Shown: in pieces, positions 17,561-26,190 of the stretch
How positions within the stretch are numbered: position 1 is the stretch's first letter
Layout: each line of letters begins with the position of its first letter
Assembly (NCBI RefSeq): GCF_014851865.1
Contig: NZ_JACVAM010000006.1
Coordinates: forward strand, 124,001-188,000
Reading direction: 5' to 3'
Origin: Pseudomonas sp. PDM16
Lineage (GTDB): Bacteria > Pseudomonadota > Gammaproteobacteria > Pseudomonadales > Pseudomonadaceae
Length of the DNA: 64,000 nt
Notes under the pieces: generated by a model
The model's database searches: none
What the model saw: only the letters and a program-made list of their open reading frames with translations
What the model was told of the DNA's origin: nothing
Program-made: the position numbers and the translations under genes

Positions 17561-20131
17561 TCAGTAAACGTCGCGGCGATAACGCCCCTCTTCCACCAGC
17601 GCCTGCACTGCTTCGCTACCGAGCAGCTCGTGCAGCACCGCGTCGACACCGCCGGCCATGCCCTCCAGGCTGCCGCAGACGTACAGAGCGGCGCCGTCAG
17701 CCAGCCAGCGGCGCAGTTCCTCGGCCTGCTGGCGCAGCAGGTCCTGCACGTAGACCTTCTCCTGCTGATCGCGGGAGAAGGCCAGATCGAGACGTTGCAG
17801 GTCGCCGCACGCCAATGCCGCGTCAAGCTCGGCAGCGCAGTAATAGTCGTGAGCACGATTGCGCTCGCCGAACAGCAGCCAGTTGTACGGCTGGCCAGCG
17901 AGGATACGGGCACGCAGCAGTGAGCGCAGGCCGGCCAGACCGGTACCGTTGCCGATCATGATCAACGGGCGGCCGTCGTCCGGCAGGTGGAAGCTGCTGT
18001 TGCGCCGCAGTTTCGCCAGCACCAGCCCCCCCTCCGGCAGATACTCGGTGAGCCAGCCGGAGCCCAGGCCAAGACTGCCGTCGCTGCGCCGCTCCTGGCG
18101 TACGATCAGCTCCAGCACGCCGTCACTGGGAACGGATGCGATGGAGTACTCCCGGGTGCCAAGCGGCACCAGCGCCTCCAGCAGTGCCTGGGCATGCAGG
18201 CCGACCAGATGAGCGAAGCTGTCCGGGAGCAGCCGGTCACGCAGCGCCTCGGCGAGGCTCATGGCCACCCCATCGACATCCACCTGAGTAAAGCCGTCGA
18301 GCTGATGGCGCTGCAGCCACGCCCCCACCCGCTCCAGCGGATGACGGGGCAGGACCTCCAGAATGTCGCCCGCCTTCCAGTCCCGCGGCGAAGGCGCTGC
18401 CAGGCCAAGCAGATAGGTCGGCGCCCCCTGGCTGCCAGGATTGAGCAGCAAGCGAGACGCGAGGGTCCAGCTGTCCCAGGACGTCCCCGTCGTCGCCAAT
18501 GGTACCGCCCCGGTCAGCTCACCGAGCTGCAGCTGCCACTGCTGCAGCGCCAGGTTGTCGCTCCCGTCCACCTCGATAGAGTCGAACAGCCGATGCGCCC
18601 CCTGACGCGACAACCAGTCGCCCAGTCGGCGGGCGAAGCCGCAGAACTGCTGGTACTGGCGATCCCCCAGGGCCAGCACGGCGTAACTCAGGTGCGGCAT
18701 CGCCAGCGAGCCATCCAGCACCTTGCGCTCGAAACCACGGGCACTGTCCGGGGCCTCTCCGTCGCCGAAGGTGCTGACCACGAACAGTGCGCGCCTTGCC
18801 TGCTGCAGGCTGGACTCGTCCAGCTTTGCCAACGGCTCGACGCGCACCGCCAGACCGGCAGCCTGCAACTGGCCGGCAGTCTGCCAGGCCAGCTGTTCGG
18901 CGAAGCCACTCTGGCTGGCGAAGCCAACCAGCCAGCCGTCTGCCGAGGCTGCTTCCCCCAGAGCACCACGCGCCGCCTTGACCGCACGCTTCTTGCGCCG
19001 CCGATCCAGGTAGAGCAGCCAACCGGTCACGAAGAAGACCGGCATGGCGGCACTGGCCAGCATCATCAGGATGCGCCCCGGCAGGCCGAAGTATTCGCCG
19101 ACATGCAGAGCATAGATGCTGGCAAGCAGCTGGGCCCCGAACGGCTTGTCGCTAAAGAGCTCGTGGCGAATGACCCGCCCCGTGAGCGGCTCGAGCTGTA
19201 TCTGGTTCGCCGCGCGCGGGTGCTGTGCATCGTCCAGCAGATAGGACACGCTGACCGGCTGACCGGCGGCCGGGGGCAGACGCAGGTTCCACGCCACCAT
19301 CTCCGGTCCCGCTGCCTGCTGGACGCCACGCCACAGTGCGTCGTAGTCGACCACCAGTGGCGGTCCGGCGGGAGACTCGCCACCCCGGCCTCCCTGGTTC
19401 TGCCCGCGCCCTTCGCCACGCTGGCGCTGCTGTCCGGCCGGCGCGTCGGAGAGCAGACCGGTCAGCCCCGACCGATACCAGTCGTAGGACCAGAACAATC
19501 CGGTCAACGCGGCGCAGAGATAGAACAGCAGCACCCAGGTTCCCGCCACGGCATGCAGGTCCCAGTTGAAGGCTCGCCCCTTCTTGGCCCAATCGAACGT
19601 CAACCAGATACGCCAGTTCAGGGCCTTGCGCGGCCAGCGCAGATAGAGGCCGGACAGGCAGAAGAAGATCAGCGCGAGGGTACTCGCACCGGTGAGTTGC
19701 TTACCTGCATCACCCATGGCGAGCCAGCGATGCAACTGCAGGATGAAACGAAAGAAGCCCTGACCGGCCGGCTCGCCAAGCAGCTCACCGGTATAGGGAT
19801 CGAAGAAGCGCATCGGACCGCGCCGTTCGCCTGGGGGGGGTGTGAAGAAAACCCGAGCGGCACTGCCGCTGCCATTCTCCACCCAGAGGCCCGACACCTT
19901 GTCGCCACTTACCCTCTCGATCTTCTCCACCAGCTCGCCAGGTGCCAGGGTGCCGCCTTCGCGGACCTCGACGCGCAGGGTAGCTGGGTTGAGCGCCTGC
20001 ATGATCTCGCCCTCGAAGCTGTAGAGGGCGCCTGTCACCCCCATGATGGCGAGCACCAGACCCGCACTGATCCCGAGGAACCAGTGCAGTTGGAAAAGGA
20101 CTTTCTTGAACACGATGACTACCTTGGACAA
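17561..20131 (-). CDS. PepSY-domain membrane flavoprotein reductase (CysJ-like C terminus), probable ferric-siderophore reductase
   Basis: 856 residues. The N-terminal PepSY/PiuB-type half has about four membrane segments (13-37, 147-165, 195-215, 365-385), and His residues in QLHWFLG, LQLHRWLAM, NWDLHAV and ALHVGEYFG could bind haem. A flavodoxin domain (about 400-530; VSTFGDGEAPDSARG) and an FAD/NAD(P)H reductase module (about 560-856; REYSIASV, IGNGTGLAGLRSLL, YVCGSLEGMAGGVD) follow. It probably moves NADPH electrons across the inner membrane to reduce periplasmic ferric siderophore. A Gln/Arg/Gly-rich insert lies near residues 232-256. It is the last gene of the piuA-piuC-lldA series; PAO1 PA4513 is the homologue I recall. 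Confidence 0.88.
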   Translation of the reverse strand: MSKVVIVFKKVLFQLHWFLGISAGLVLAIMGVTGALYSFEGEIMQALNPATLRVEVREGGTLAPGELVEKIERVSGDKVSGLWVENGSGSAARVFFTPPPGERRGPMRFFDPYTGELLGEPAGQGFFRFILQLHRWLAMGDAGKQLTGASTLALIFFCLSGLYLRWPRKALNWRIWLTFDWAKKGRAFNWDLHAVAGTWVLLFYLCAALTGLFWSYDWYRSGLTGLLSDAPAGQQRQRGEGRGQNQGGRGGESPAGPPLVVDYDALWRGVQQAAGPEMVAWNLRLPPAAGQPVSVSYLLDDAQHPRAANQIQLEPLTGRVIRHELFSDKPFGAQLLASIYALHVGEYFGLPGRILMMLASAAMPVFFVTGWLLYLDRRRKKRAVKAARGALGEAASADGWLVGFASQSGFAEQLAWQTAGQLQAAGLAVRVEPLAKLDESSLQQARRALFVVSTFGDGEAPDSARGFERKVLDGSLAMPHLSYAVLALGDRQYQQFCGFARRLGDWLSRQGAHRLFDSIEVDGSDNLALQQWQLQLGELTGAVPLATTGTSWDSWTLASRLLLNPGSQGAPTYLLGLAAPSPRDWKAGDILEVLPRHPLERVGAWLQRHQLDGFTQVDVDGVAMSLAEALRDRLLPDSFAHLVGLHAQALLEALVPLGTREYSIASVPSDGVLELIVRQERRSDGSLGLGSGWLTEYLPEGGLVLAKLRRNSSFHLPDDGRPLIMIGNGTGLAGLRSLLRARILAGQPYNWLLFGERNRAHDYYCAAELDAALACGDLQRLDLAFSRDQQEKVYVQDLLRQQAEELRRWLADGAALYVCGSLEGMAGGVDAVLHELLGSEAVQALVEEGRYRRDVY

Positions 20132-20200
20132 CGGGTCGAGGCCCGGGGTGGTGCGATTCTAGATAGGAAGCATTTGCAGATGGATGGTTTTACCCAGTCT

Positions 20201-21319
20201 TTACCTTGTCCCGTCACGCGCCGATAGCAGCAGTTGGTCATCGATATCCGCCAGCGTGCGACACCCACACAACGCCATGGCCATCTCCAGCTCCTCGCGC
20301 AGGCCACGCAGCAGATGTGCGACCCCCAGCGAACCCGCCACTGCCAGTGCATATATATAGGGACGGCCCACCATCACCGCATCCGCTCCGAGAGCGATGG
20401 CCTTGAGGACGTCGGTACCGCGACAGATGCCGCCATCCACCAGCAGCGTCGCATCACGACCGAGCACCCGGCGAATTGCCGGAAGCATGCGAGAGGCTGT
20501 CAATTGGCTGTCCAGAACCCGGCCACCATGGTTGGACACCACTACCCCCGCAGCACCGGAACGCATAGCGAGTTCCGCATCGGCCGGATGCAGAATCCCC
20601 TTGAGCAACACCGGCAAGCGGCTATGCCGGCACAACCAGGCCACCTCATCCCAGCGCGGGGCCTGAGCCAGCAGGCCGTCGAACACCGGACTGGCACCGG
20701 CAACCAGTTCGACCGGGCGCGCGGGGTCGACGATGTTGACCGCGGAGACACCCGGCGGCAGCTTGAAGCCCTCTCGCTGTTCACGATTGCGCACGCCACT
20801 TACCGGAGCGTCCACCGTCAGTACCAGCGCGCGATAACCCGCTGCCGCGGCACGCTCGGCCAGGGCCAACGTGGTCTCGCCATCACCCTGCCAGTAGAGC
20901 TGGAACCAGAGCGGCCCGGTAGCGCACTCGATGACGTCCTCGAGTCGCGTCGAGGCGAACGAGCTGAGCACGGCCGCTCCCCCCATGACACCTGCCGCGA
21001 GCGCGACAGCCCGCTCGCCCTCTTCATGAAACAGATGCTGATAGGCGACCGGCGCCAGCACCACGGGGTGCTCTAGCATGTCACCCATGATCTGGCAGCG
21101 CGTATGCCCCCCGCGCAGGTCACGCAGCACCCTGGGCAGCAGGCTCCACTCCTGCCAGGCCTGCAGGTTGGCGTGGCAGGTGAGCTCATCGGCGGCACCG
21201 CCATCCAGATAGGCAAGCGCGTTGGTATCCAGATGCGCACGAGCGTAACGCTGGTAGTCGCTCGCACAGACCAGATCGGCGGGAATGGAGGTCAGCGGTG
21301 TCCGCAGAGGCATGCTCAT
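20201..21319 (-). CDS. lldA: FMN-dependent L-lactate dehydrogenase (LldA/LldD family)
   Basis: 372 residues from 21319. The FMN-dependent alpha-hydroxyacid dehydrogenase signature is SNHGGRVLDSQ, with catalytic His264 and Arg267. The FMN lysine Lys240 lies in VLLKGIL, and the FMN phosphate region is VDGGICRGTDVLKAIALGA, read in parts. It oxidises L-lactate to pyruvate and feeds the quinone pool from the inner face of the membrane. The ATG overlaps the piuC stop as ATGA; an ATG at 21313 has better spacing from GGGGGA. Its place inside an iron-uptake operon, rather than beside lactate permease, is the striking point. Confidence 0.88.
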   Translation of the reverse strand: MSMPLRTPLTSIPADLVCASDYQRYARAHLDTNALAYLDGGAADELTCHANLQAWQEWSLLPRVLRDLRGGHTRCQIMGDMLEHPVVLAPVAYQHLFHEEGERAVALAAGVMGGAAVLSSFASTRLEDVIECATGPLWFQLYWQGDGETTLALAERAAAAGYRALVLTVDAPVSGVRNREQREGFKLPPGVSAVNIVDPARPVELVAGASPVFDGLLAQAPRWDEVAWLCRHSRLPVLLKGILHPADAELAMRSGAAGVVVSNHGGRVLDSQLTASRMLPAIRRVLGRDATLLVDGGICRGTDVLKAIALGADAVMVGRPYIYALAVAGSLGVAHLLRGLREELEMAMALCGCRTLADIDDQLLLSARDGTR

Positions 21320-21993
21320 TCCCCCCACTGGCGCAGGAGGTTGTGATAGGTGCTGGTCAGGCTCAGGACCTCGTCGCTGTCGCCCAATTGGCTGCGCAGC
21401 TTGATGATGGCCATGTCCATGTCGAACAGCATCTTGCGCTGCCAGGCATCGCGGACCCAGCTCTGGGTCCAGAGGAAGGACGCCAGCCTCATACCCGAGG
21501 TGACCGGCTCGACCCGGTGCAGGCTGGTGGCCGGATAGACGATGGCATCACCCGCCGCTAGCTTGACCTCGTGTTCGCCATAGGTGTCCTCGACGATCAG
21601 CTCGCCGCCTTCGTATTCCTCCGGATCGCTGAGGAACACGGTCGTCGACACATCGGTGCGCACCTGCAACCCGCTGAAACGATCGCGCTGCAGCGCATTG
21701 TCGACATGATTCCCGTAGCGTCCGCCCCCCTGGTAGCAGTTGAACATGGGCGGCAAGACGTGCCTGGGCAACGCGGCCGACTGGAACAGGGGATTGCGGG
21801 CCAGCGCATCCGCGATGACTCCAGCCAGCCCCGGATAGGCCGGCGAGTCAGGAGGGAACTGCAAGTTTTCCTTGCCGCCCTTGGCCTGCGGTCCGGCGCT
21901 GACGCAGCCGTCTTGCCAGGGCTGCGCGGTCAGTTCTTCTCGCAGACGAATCACCGTCTGTCGATCCAGGACCTGGGGGATATGCAGCAGCAT
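21316..21993 (-). CDS. piuC: Fe(II)/2-oxoglutarate-dependent PKHD-type hydroxylase PiuC
   Basis: 225 residues, the usual PiuC/YbiX length. The iron triad is His96 and Asp98 (NHVDNALQR) and His159 (TSLHRVEPV), with 2-oxoglutarate-binding Arg169 (SGMR). The start at 21993 follows GAGGAG; a longer in-frame form would add 13 residues without a ribosome site. It lies next to piuA and is thought to act with catecholate-type siderophore receptors, perhaps modifying or tracking siderophore ligands; the substrate is unknown. It is coupled to lldA by ATGA. Confidence 0.93.
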   Translation of the reverse strand: MLLHIPQVLDRQTVIRLREELTAQPWQDGCVSAGPQAKGGKENLQFPPDSPAYPGLAGVIADALARNPLFQSAALPRHVLPPMFNCYQGGGRYGNHVDNALQRDRFSGLQVRTDVSTTVFLSDPEEYEGGELIVEDTYGEHEVKLAAGDAIVYPATSLHRVEPVTSGMRLASFLWTQSWVRDAWQRKMLFDMDMAIIKLRSQLGDSDEVLSLTSTYHNLLRQWGE

Positions 21994-22021
21994 TGCGGAA
22001 CTCCTCAATCGGAACGCAAGA

Positions 22022-22042
22022 AGCCCGCGCACAGCGCGGGCT
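22022..22042 (-). terminator. hairpin between piuA and piuC (attenuator or partial terminator)
   Basis: Perfect 9-bp stem AGCCCGCGC/GCGCGGGCT with a 3-nt loop, 18 bp past the piuA stop. On the minus strand it is followed by TCTTGCG, a poor T-run, so read-through to piuC is expected. Confidence 0.55.
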
Positions 22043-22059
22043 CCGACAGCAAGGCGGGA

Positions 22060-24288
22060 TCAGAACGCCAGTTCGGTAGTGAACATGGCCGAGCGTGGAT
22101 CGCCATAACGCACGCGAGTGCCCCCGTTGTTCACATCGAAGTAGTCCTCGTCGAACAGGTTGTACACGTTCAGGCGCAGATTGACGTTCTCACTCACCTG
22201 GTAGGACGCCATCGCATCGGCCACCCAGTACGAAGGCACATAAGCCAGCGAGGTGGTCGCAGCATTCACGGCAGTTCCCGAGGTGATCAGGCGCTTCTGC
22301 TCATCCACGTACCGAGCACCACCACCCAGAGTGAGCTTGCCCAGCTTGTAGGTGGTCCACAGGGTACCGGTCAGTTCCGGAGACCAGCGCACGCCGGAAG
22401 TCTGGGTGACCACGCCGGTGGTGGCGTTCACACTCTGCTGATCGAGCTGCTTGGTCTTCATGTGCGCCACGCCGGCGGTGATCTGCCAGTTCTCGGTGAT
22501 CTGGCCGACCATGCCCAGCTCCACGCCATCGACACGGGTCTTACCTTCCTGAATGCTTTCCAGGGTGATCTCATCCTGGGTGACCTGGTTTTCGTTCTCG
22601 GTGCGGTAGGCCGCGAGCGTAAGGCTCAGTTGATCGTCCAGCAGATCCCACTTGGTCCCCAGCTCCACGTGGCGGGTTTCCTGAGGATCGGCCGAAGGGT
22701 TGTTGATGTTGCCGGCGGCAGAGCTGATGGTGAAGCTGTTGCCGGGTGGGGTCTGCGAGTCCGCGTAGGAAAGGTAGATGCTGCCATTGGGCAACGGCTT
22801 GAACACCACCCCCGCGTTCCAGGTCAACAACTGGTCCGACACATCCAGCTTGGTGACGACTCCGTCGGCTGCCCGTGTCTTGTAATCGGTCTCGTAGTCT
22901 TCGTAGCGCAGACCACCGTTGATCGACCACTGTTCGTCGAAATGCAGCGTATCGAACACATAGACCGCCACCGAGCCGGTCTCCCCGGAGTTTCGGGCGC
23001 CGGTCTTGAACGGATCGGCCATCTGGTCATGCGGATTGGGGTTGTACAGGTTGGCCAGGGTGGTGCTCAGGCCAGTAACGGCGCCGGTACGGGTCAGTTG
23101 CTCTTCCTTACTGAACTCAATGCCACTGGACAGCGAGTTGCGCAGGCCGAAGGTGTCGAACTCGGTAGTCAGGTTGGTGAGGTTGGCCAGCACGTCGTTG
23201 GCCTGATCACCGTATTGGCGCGAGCGCGTCACGGTCCAGGTACCGCGATCAGGTGTGGTCGGCGCGGTGATGCTGAAAGCACCGGTCAGCACCCGCTCGA
23301 TGCTGGAGCGCCCCCAGCGCGAAATGTTGCGCACGGTGGTCACGTCGTTGAGGTCATGCTCGAGCTTGAGGGTGAACATGTCTGCCTGAGCATCCTCGTA
23401 GTCGCTCGGAGAACCATAGAAATTCTCGCGATCGACCTTGGGTGCGGAGTTCAGCAGCGGGTTTGAGTTGTAGTAACCGTCCATGCCGATGGCAGGAATA
23501 CCACCATCTGGGACGTTCTCCTGGCGCAGATGGTAGGAGTACAGGTAAACGCGGGTATCTCCATCGAGACCGAACGCGATGGACGGGGCCACACCGAAGT
23601 TGGTGTTCTCGACGTAATCACGCTCGTCGACACCGCCATCACGACGCGCCAGGTTCAGGCGCACTGCCGAGCCATCGCCGATCTGCTGATTGATGTCGGC
23701 GGTGATGGCCTTCTTGTCGGCCGTACCGTAGCCGAGTGTGCCGCTGATGCTGTTCTCCAGCGACGGCAGCTTGGAGACCATGTTGATGTAGCCGGAGGCG
23801 GAGCCGCGGCCGCTGTCGGTGCCGGACGGCCCCTTCACCACCTCGACCTGCTCGGTGTTGAACACGTCGCGAGTGATCGCCCCCAGGTCGCGTACACCGT
23901 CGACGAAGGTGGAGTTTTGTGTGGAGAAGCCACGCATCATGAAAGTGTCGCCTAGCGCAGTGTTGCCGTTCTCGCCCATCTGCATGGTGATGCCAGGGGT
24001 GTTACGCAGCGCCTCCATCAAAGTGGTGGCGCCCTGCTCGCGCATCACTTCCTTGTTGATGACCTGAATGGTCTTGGGAGTGTCCAGCAGCGGCTCCGTC
24101 ATCTTGGCGTTCGCGCTCTTGGTGACGCGGTACTGGGCTTCGGCCTTGGACGTGATGCTGGTGGCCGGCAGATTGAGGTCCTTCGATACCTCGTCTGCCT
24201 GCACGCTCATGCTCATGGCCGGTACCGCGGCGACTACCAGTGCCGCCAACTGCCTGTTCTTCTGATGCTTACGGCTGCGAATCGACAT
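22060..24288 (-). CDS. piuA: TonB-dependent catecholate siderophore receptor PiuA (Fiu-like)
   Basis: 742 residues with an N-terminal signal region (about 1-32, ending VQADEV). The plug domain runs to about 200 (LLDTPKTIQVINKEVM, GITMQMGENGNTALGD, GPSGTDSGRGSASGYINMVSK) and is followed by a 22-strand barrel ending in a terminal Phe (MFTTELAF). It imports ferric catecholates; the family is also the entry route for siderophore-conjugated beta-lactams such as cefiderocol. A near-perfect Fur box lies 67 bp upstream. The neighbour piuC supports the PiuA assignment over other Fiu paralogues. Confidence 0.92.
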   Translation of the reverse strand: MSIRSRKHQKNRQLAALVVAAVPAMSMSVQADEVSKDLNLPATSITSKAEAQYRVTKSANAKMTEPLLDTPKTIQVINKEVMREQGATTLMEALRNTPGITMQMGENGNTALGDTFMMRGFSTQNSTFVDGVRDLGAITRDVFNTEQVEVVKGPSGTDSGRGSASGYINMVSKLPSLENSISGTLGYGTADKKAITADINQQIGDGSAVRLNLARRDGGVDERDYVENTNFGVAPSIAFGLDGDTRVYLYSYHLRQENVPDGGIPAIGMDGYYNSNPLLNSAPKVDRENFYGSPSDYEDAQADMFTLKLEHDLNDVTTVRNISRWGRSSIERVLTGAFSITAPTTPDRGTWTVTRSRQYGDQANDVLANLTNLTTEFDTFGLRNSLSSGIEFSKEEQLTRTGAVTGLSTTLANLYNPNPHDQMADPFKTGARNSGETGSVAVYVFDTLHFDEQWSINGGLRYEDYETDYKTRAADGVVTKLDVSDQLLTWNAGVVFKPLPNGSIYLSYADSQTPPGNSFTISSAAGNINNPSADPQETRHVELGTKWDLLDDQLSLTLAAYRTENENQVTQDEITLESIQEGKTRVDGVELGMVGQITENWQITAGVAHMKTKQLDQQSVNATTGVVTQTSGVRWSPELTGTLWTTYKLGKLTLGGGARYVDEQKRLITSGTAVNAATTSLAYVPSYWVADAMASYQVSENVNLRLNVYNLFDEDYFDVNNGGTRVRYGDPRSAMFTTELAF

Positions 24289-24658
24289 TCCATCCCTCCC
24301 CTGACTTAAGAAAAGGCCGCGAGTCCAAATGACCCTCCGACCTCAAGGCGCCGGAATGCTAATAATTCGCATTAATTACAGCAATCTGTTTACGAAATAT
24401 TTACAAACGAGACAAATTCTCGTCACATTCCTATGCCCCAAGATTGGTGGGAAATGTCCGCAAAACACCCTGAATGCCAGGCTACATCTGGCTTCCGAAG
24501 CGAAATTCGATATCAGAAAAACGAGAGACCGAGTCGGTCCAAGGCGAGGTCATTTGTAAAGGCGGAGAGACGCGGGAGCCGTATCCTGGCGAAACAGCTC
24601 CCGAATCGGAGACACCGTAACGCCCCGGGGCGGGGCGCAGGTGGCACCGGGAGGGCTC
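24289..24658. other. intergenic region between speC and piuA: Fur box, AT-rich promoter, small stem
   Basis: 370 bp. The piuA-proximal half is AT-rich and holds the Fur box at 24355-24373. A 7-bp stem CGGGAGC/GCTCCCG (24573-24603) and a GC-rich CGCCCC/GGGGCG stem near 24620 lie beyond the speC stop; neither has a T-run on the minus strand. No convincing gene is present; a 76-codon plus-strand reading frame here lacks a ribosome site. Confidence 0.6.
24355..24373. promoter_or_regulatory. Fur box upstream of piuA
   Basis: AATGCTAATAATTCGCATT: arms AATGC/GCATT are exactly inverted around a TAATAATTC core, matching the Pseudomonas Fur-box pattern AATGATAATNATTCNCATT closely. It sits 67 bp upstream of the piuA start, so the piuA-piuC-lldA-reductase series should be derepressed under iron limitation. 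Confidence 0.85.
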
Positions 24659-25822
24659 TTACAGGTAGAACGCCTTCAGCGGCGGGAAGCCGTTGAATTC
24701 CACCGCGCTGTAGCTGGTGGTGTAGGCGCCGGTGGACAGCCAGTACAGGCGGTCTTCGGCGGCCAGGTTCAGCGGCAGGCCGTACTTGTAGTTCTCGTAC
24801 ATGATGTCGGCGCTGTCGCAGGTCGGGCCGGCGATGATGACTTCTTCCATCTCGCCCTTGCGCTCGGTCCAGATCGGGAACTTGATGGACTCGTCCATGG
24901 TTTCGATCAGGCCGCTGAACTTGCCCACGTCGGTGTAGATCCAGCGCTCCACGGCGGTACGCGACTTGCGCGCAATCAACACCACTTCGCTGACCAGGAT
25001 GCCGGCGTTGGCAATCAGCGAGCGGCCCGGCTCGAGGATGATTTCCGGCAGGTCGTCACCGAAGTCTTCCTTGAGGAAACGGGTGATTTCCTCAGCGTAG
25101 GTCTCCAGGTCGTTGGTGCGCTGGATGTAGTTGGCCGGGAAGCCGCCGCCCATGTTGATCATCTGCAGGGTGATGCCGTCTTCCTCCTTCAGACGCTCGA
25201 AGATCACTTTGACCTTGGCGATGGCGGCGTCCCACACGTCGATGTCGCGCTGCTGCGAGCCGACGTGGAAGGAGATGCCGTACGGCACCAGGCCCAGCTG
25301 CTTGGCCAGGATCAGCAGGTCCAGGGCCATGTCCGGGTTGCAGCCGAACTTGCGGGAAAGCGGCCAGTCGGCGCTGGTCGAACCTTCGGTGAGGATGCGC
25401 ACATAGATCTTCGAGCCCGGCGCGGCCTTGGCGATGTTGCGCAGGTCGGCTTCCGAGTCGGTGGCGAACAGGCGCACGCCCTTGTCGAAGAAGTAGCGGA
25501 TGTCGCGGGCTTTCTTGATGGTATTGCCGTAGCTGATGCGCTCCGGGCCGACACCGGCGCTCATGACCTTGTCCAGCTCGTAGATCGAGGCGATGTCGAA
25601 GTTGGAACCCTTGTCACGCAGCAGCTCGGTGATCTCGATGGCCGGGTTGGCCTTCACCGCGTAGTAGATCTTGGCGAAGGGGAAGCAGTTGACCAGCTGA
25701 TCGTAGGAATTGGCGATGGTCTGCTTGTCGATCACCACGAAGGGGGTTTCCTGCTGATCGGCAAACGCCTTCATGCGCTTGAAAGTTTCGGGTGCGAAAT
25801 AGTCTTCGACCTTGATCGACAT
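24659..25822 (-). CDS. speC: ornithine decarboxylase (PLP-dependent, alanine-racemase fold)
   Basis: 387 residues. The PLP lysine is Lys57 in YYAVKANPA. Other fold III features are ISFHVGSQQRD, MGGGFPA, the phosphate-binding EPGRSLIA and the catalytic Cys in AGPTCDSAD. It converts ornithine to putrescine in the cytoplasm. The start at 25822 (MSIKVEDYF) gives the family length, with GGAG about 8 nt upstream. The protein resembles eukaryotic-type decarboxylases rather than the large E. coli SpeC; some lysine activity is possible. The leader is about 300 nt long and contains a short upstream ORF. Confidence 0.92.
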   Translation of the reverse strand: MSIKVEDYFAPETFKRMKAFADQQETPFVVIDKQTIANSYDQLVNCFPFAKIYYAVKANPAIEITELLRDKGSNFDIASIYELDKVMSAGVGPERISYGNTIKKARDIRYFFDKGVRLFATDSEADLRNIAKAAPGSKIYVRILTEGSTSADWPLSRKFGCNPDMALDLLILAKQLGLVPYGISFHVGSQQRDIDVWDAAIAKVKVIFERLKEEDGITLQMINMGGGFPANYIQRTNDLETYAEEITRFLKEDFGDDLPEIILEPGRSLIANAGILVSEVVLIARKSRTAVERWIYTDVGKFSGLIETMDESIKFPIWTERKGEMEEVIIAGPTCDSADIMYENYKYGLPLNLAAEDRLYWLSTGAYTTSYSAVEFNGFPPLKAFYL

Positions 25823-25896
25823 GCTCGGGACTCCATATGGCAAAACACATTATTGAAAAGAGGGAGTGGCTCTAGGTTCGAGCCGCGAACGCCTGA

Positions 25897-25935
25897 TCAG
25901 TTTCCCCACTTTGGTTCGCCTACTTCCCAAGGCAT
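25897..25935 (-). CDS. 12-residue upstream ORF in the speC leader (putative regulatory leader peptide)
   Basis: Minus-strand reading frame ATG...TGA encoding MPWEVGEPKWGN, ending 74 nt before the speC start. A loose GAAGAG purine tract lies about 14 nt upstream. Ornithine decarboxylase genes in other bacteria are controlled by leader peptides that sense ornithine or polyamines (speFL in enterobacteria), which makes a regulatory role plausible. It is short and could be chance. Confidence 0.3.
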   Translation of the reverse strand: MPWEVGEPKWGN

Positions 25936-26138
25936 GTCGCCGATGACTCTTCGCAGCGCGAAAAGCCTCTCGTCGTCAGTACTTGAGCCGGATGGATCGT
26001 TGCCAGCATGAGCGTTCGGGCGCGAACTTTAGGACCAAGATTCCGTGTTAGCAATCAAAAGTTGCCGCAGTTTTGCACTCGGTTGTCGCTTGTCCGATTG
26101 ATTGTTTTTTATCCCAAACGAAACGTTAGAAATGCTGC

Positions 26139-26174
26139 ACAAAAAAGGCCCGCGGGCGAGTGCCGGCGGGCCTT
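26139..26174 (-). terminator. rho-independent terminator of the TonB receptor gene
   Basis: On the minus strand AAGGCCCGC/GCGGGCCTT forms a 9-bp stem, followed by a TTTTTTGT tract (complement of ACAAAAAA at 26139-26146). It lies 17 bp past the receptor stop. Confidence 0.85.
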
Positions 26175-26190
26175 GGCATAGCTTGATGAA

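Larger units (their letters stand above)
25823..26190. other. long speC leader and promoter region plus receptor terminator
   Basis: 368 bp. On the minus strand the distal part is AT-rich (TTTTGATTGC, ATAAAAAACAATCAATC near 26040-26110) and is the likely speC promoter region. A 12-codon upstream ORF lies at 25897-25935. A GGCTC/GAGCC stem (about 25870-25886) lies between it and speC. The terminator of the upstream receptor gene occupies 26139-26174. Confidence 0.5.

Noticed and set aside
17987..20227. 746-codon plus-strand reading frame antisense to the PepSY flavoprotein gene
   Set aside because: Its translation is His/Gln/Arg-rich without family motifs. It is an open shadow caused by high GC bias opposite a well-supported gene.
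24329..24559. 76-codon plus-strand frame in the speC-piuA gap
   Set aside because: It runs through the Fur box and AT-rich promoter region and has no ribosome site or family resemblance.
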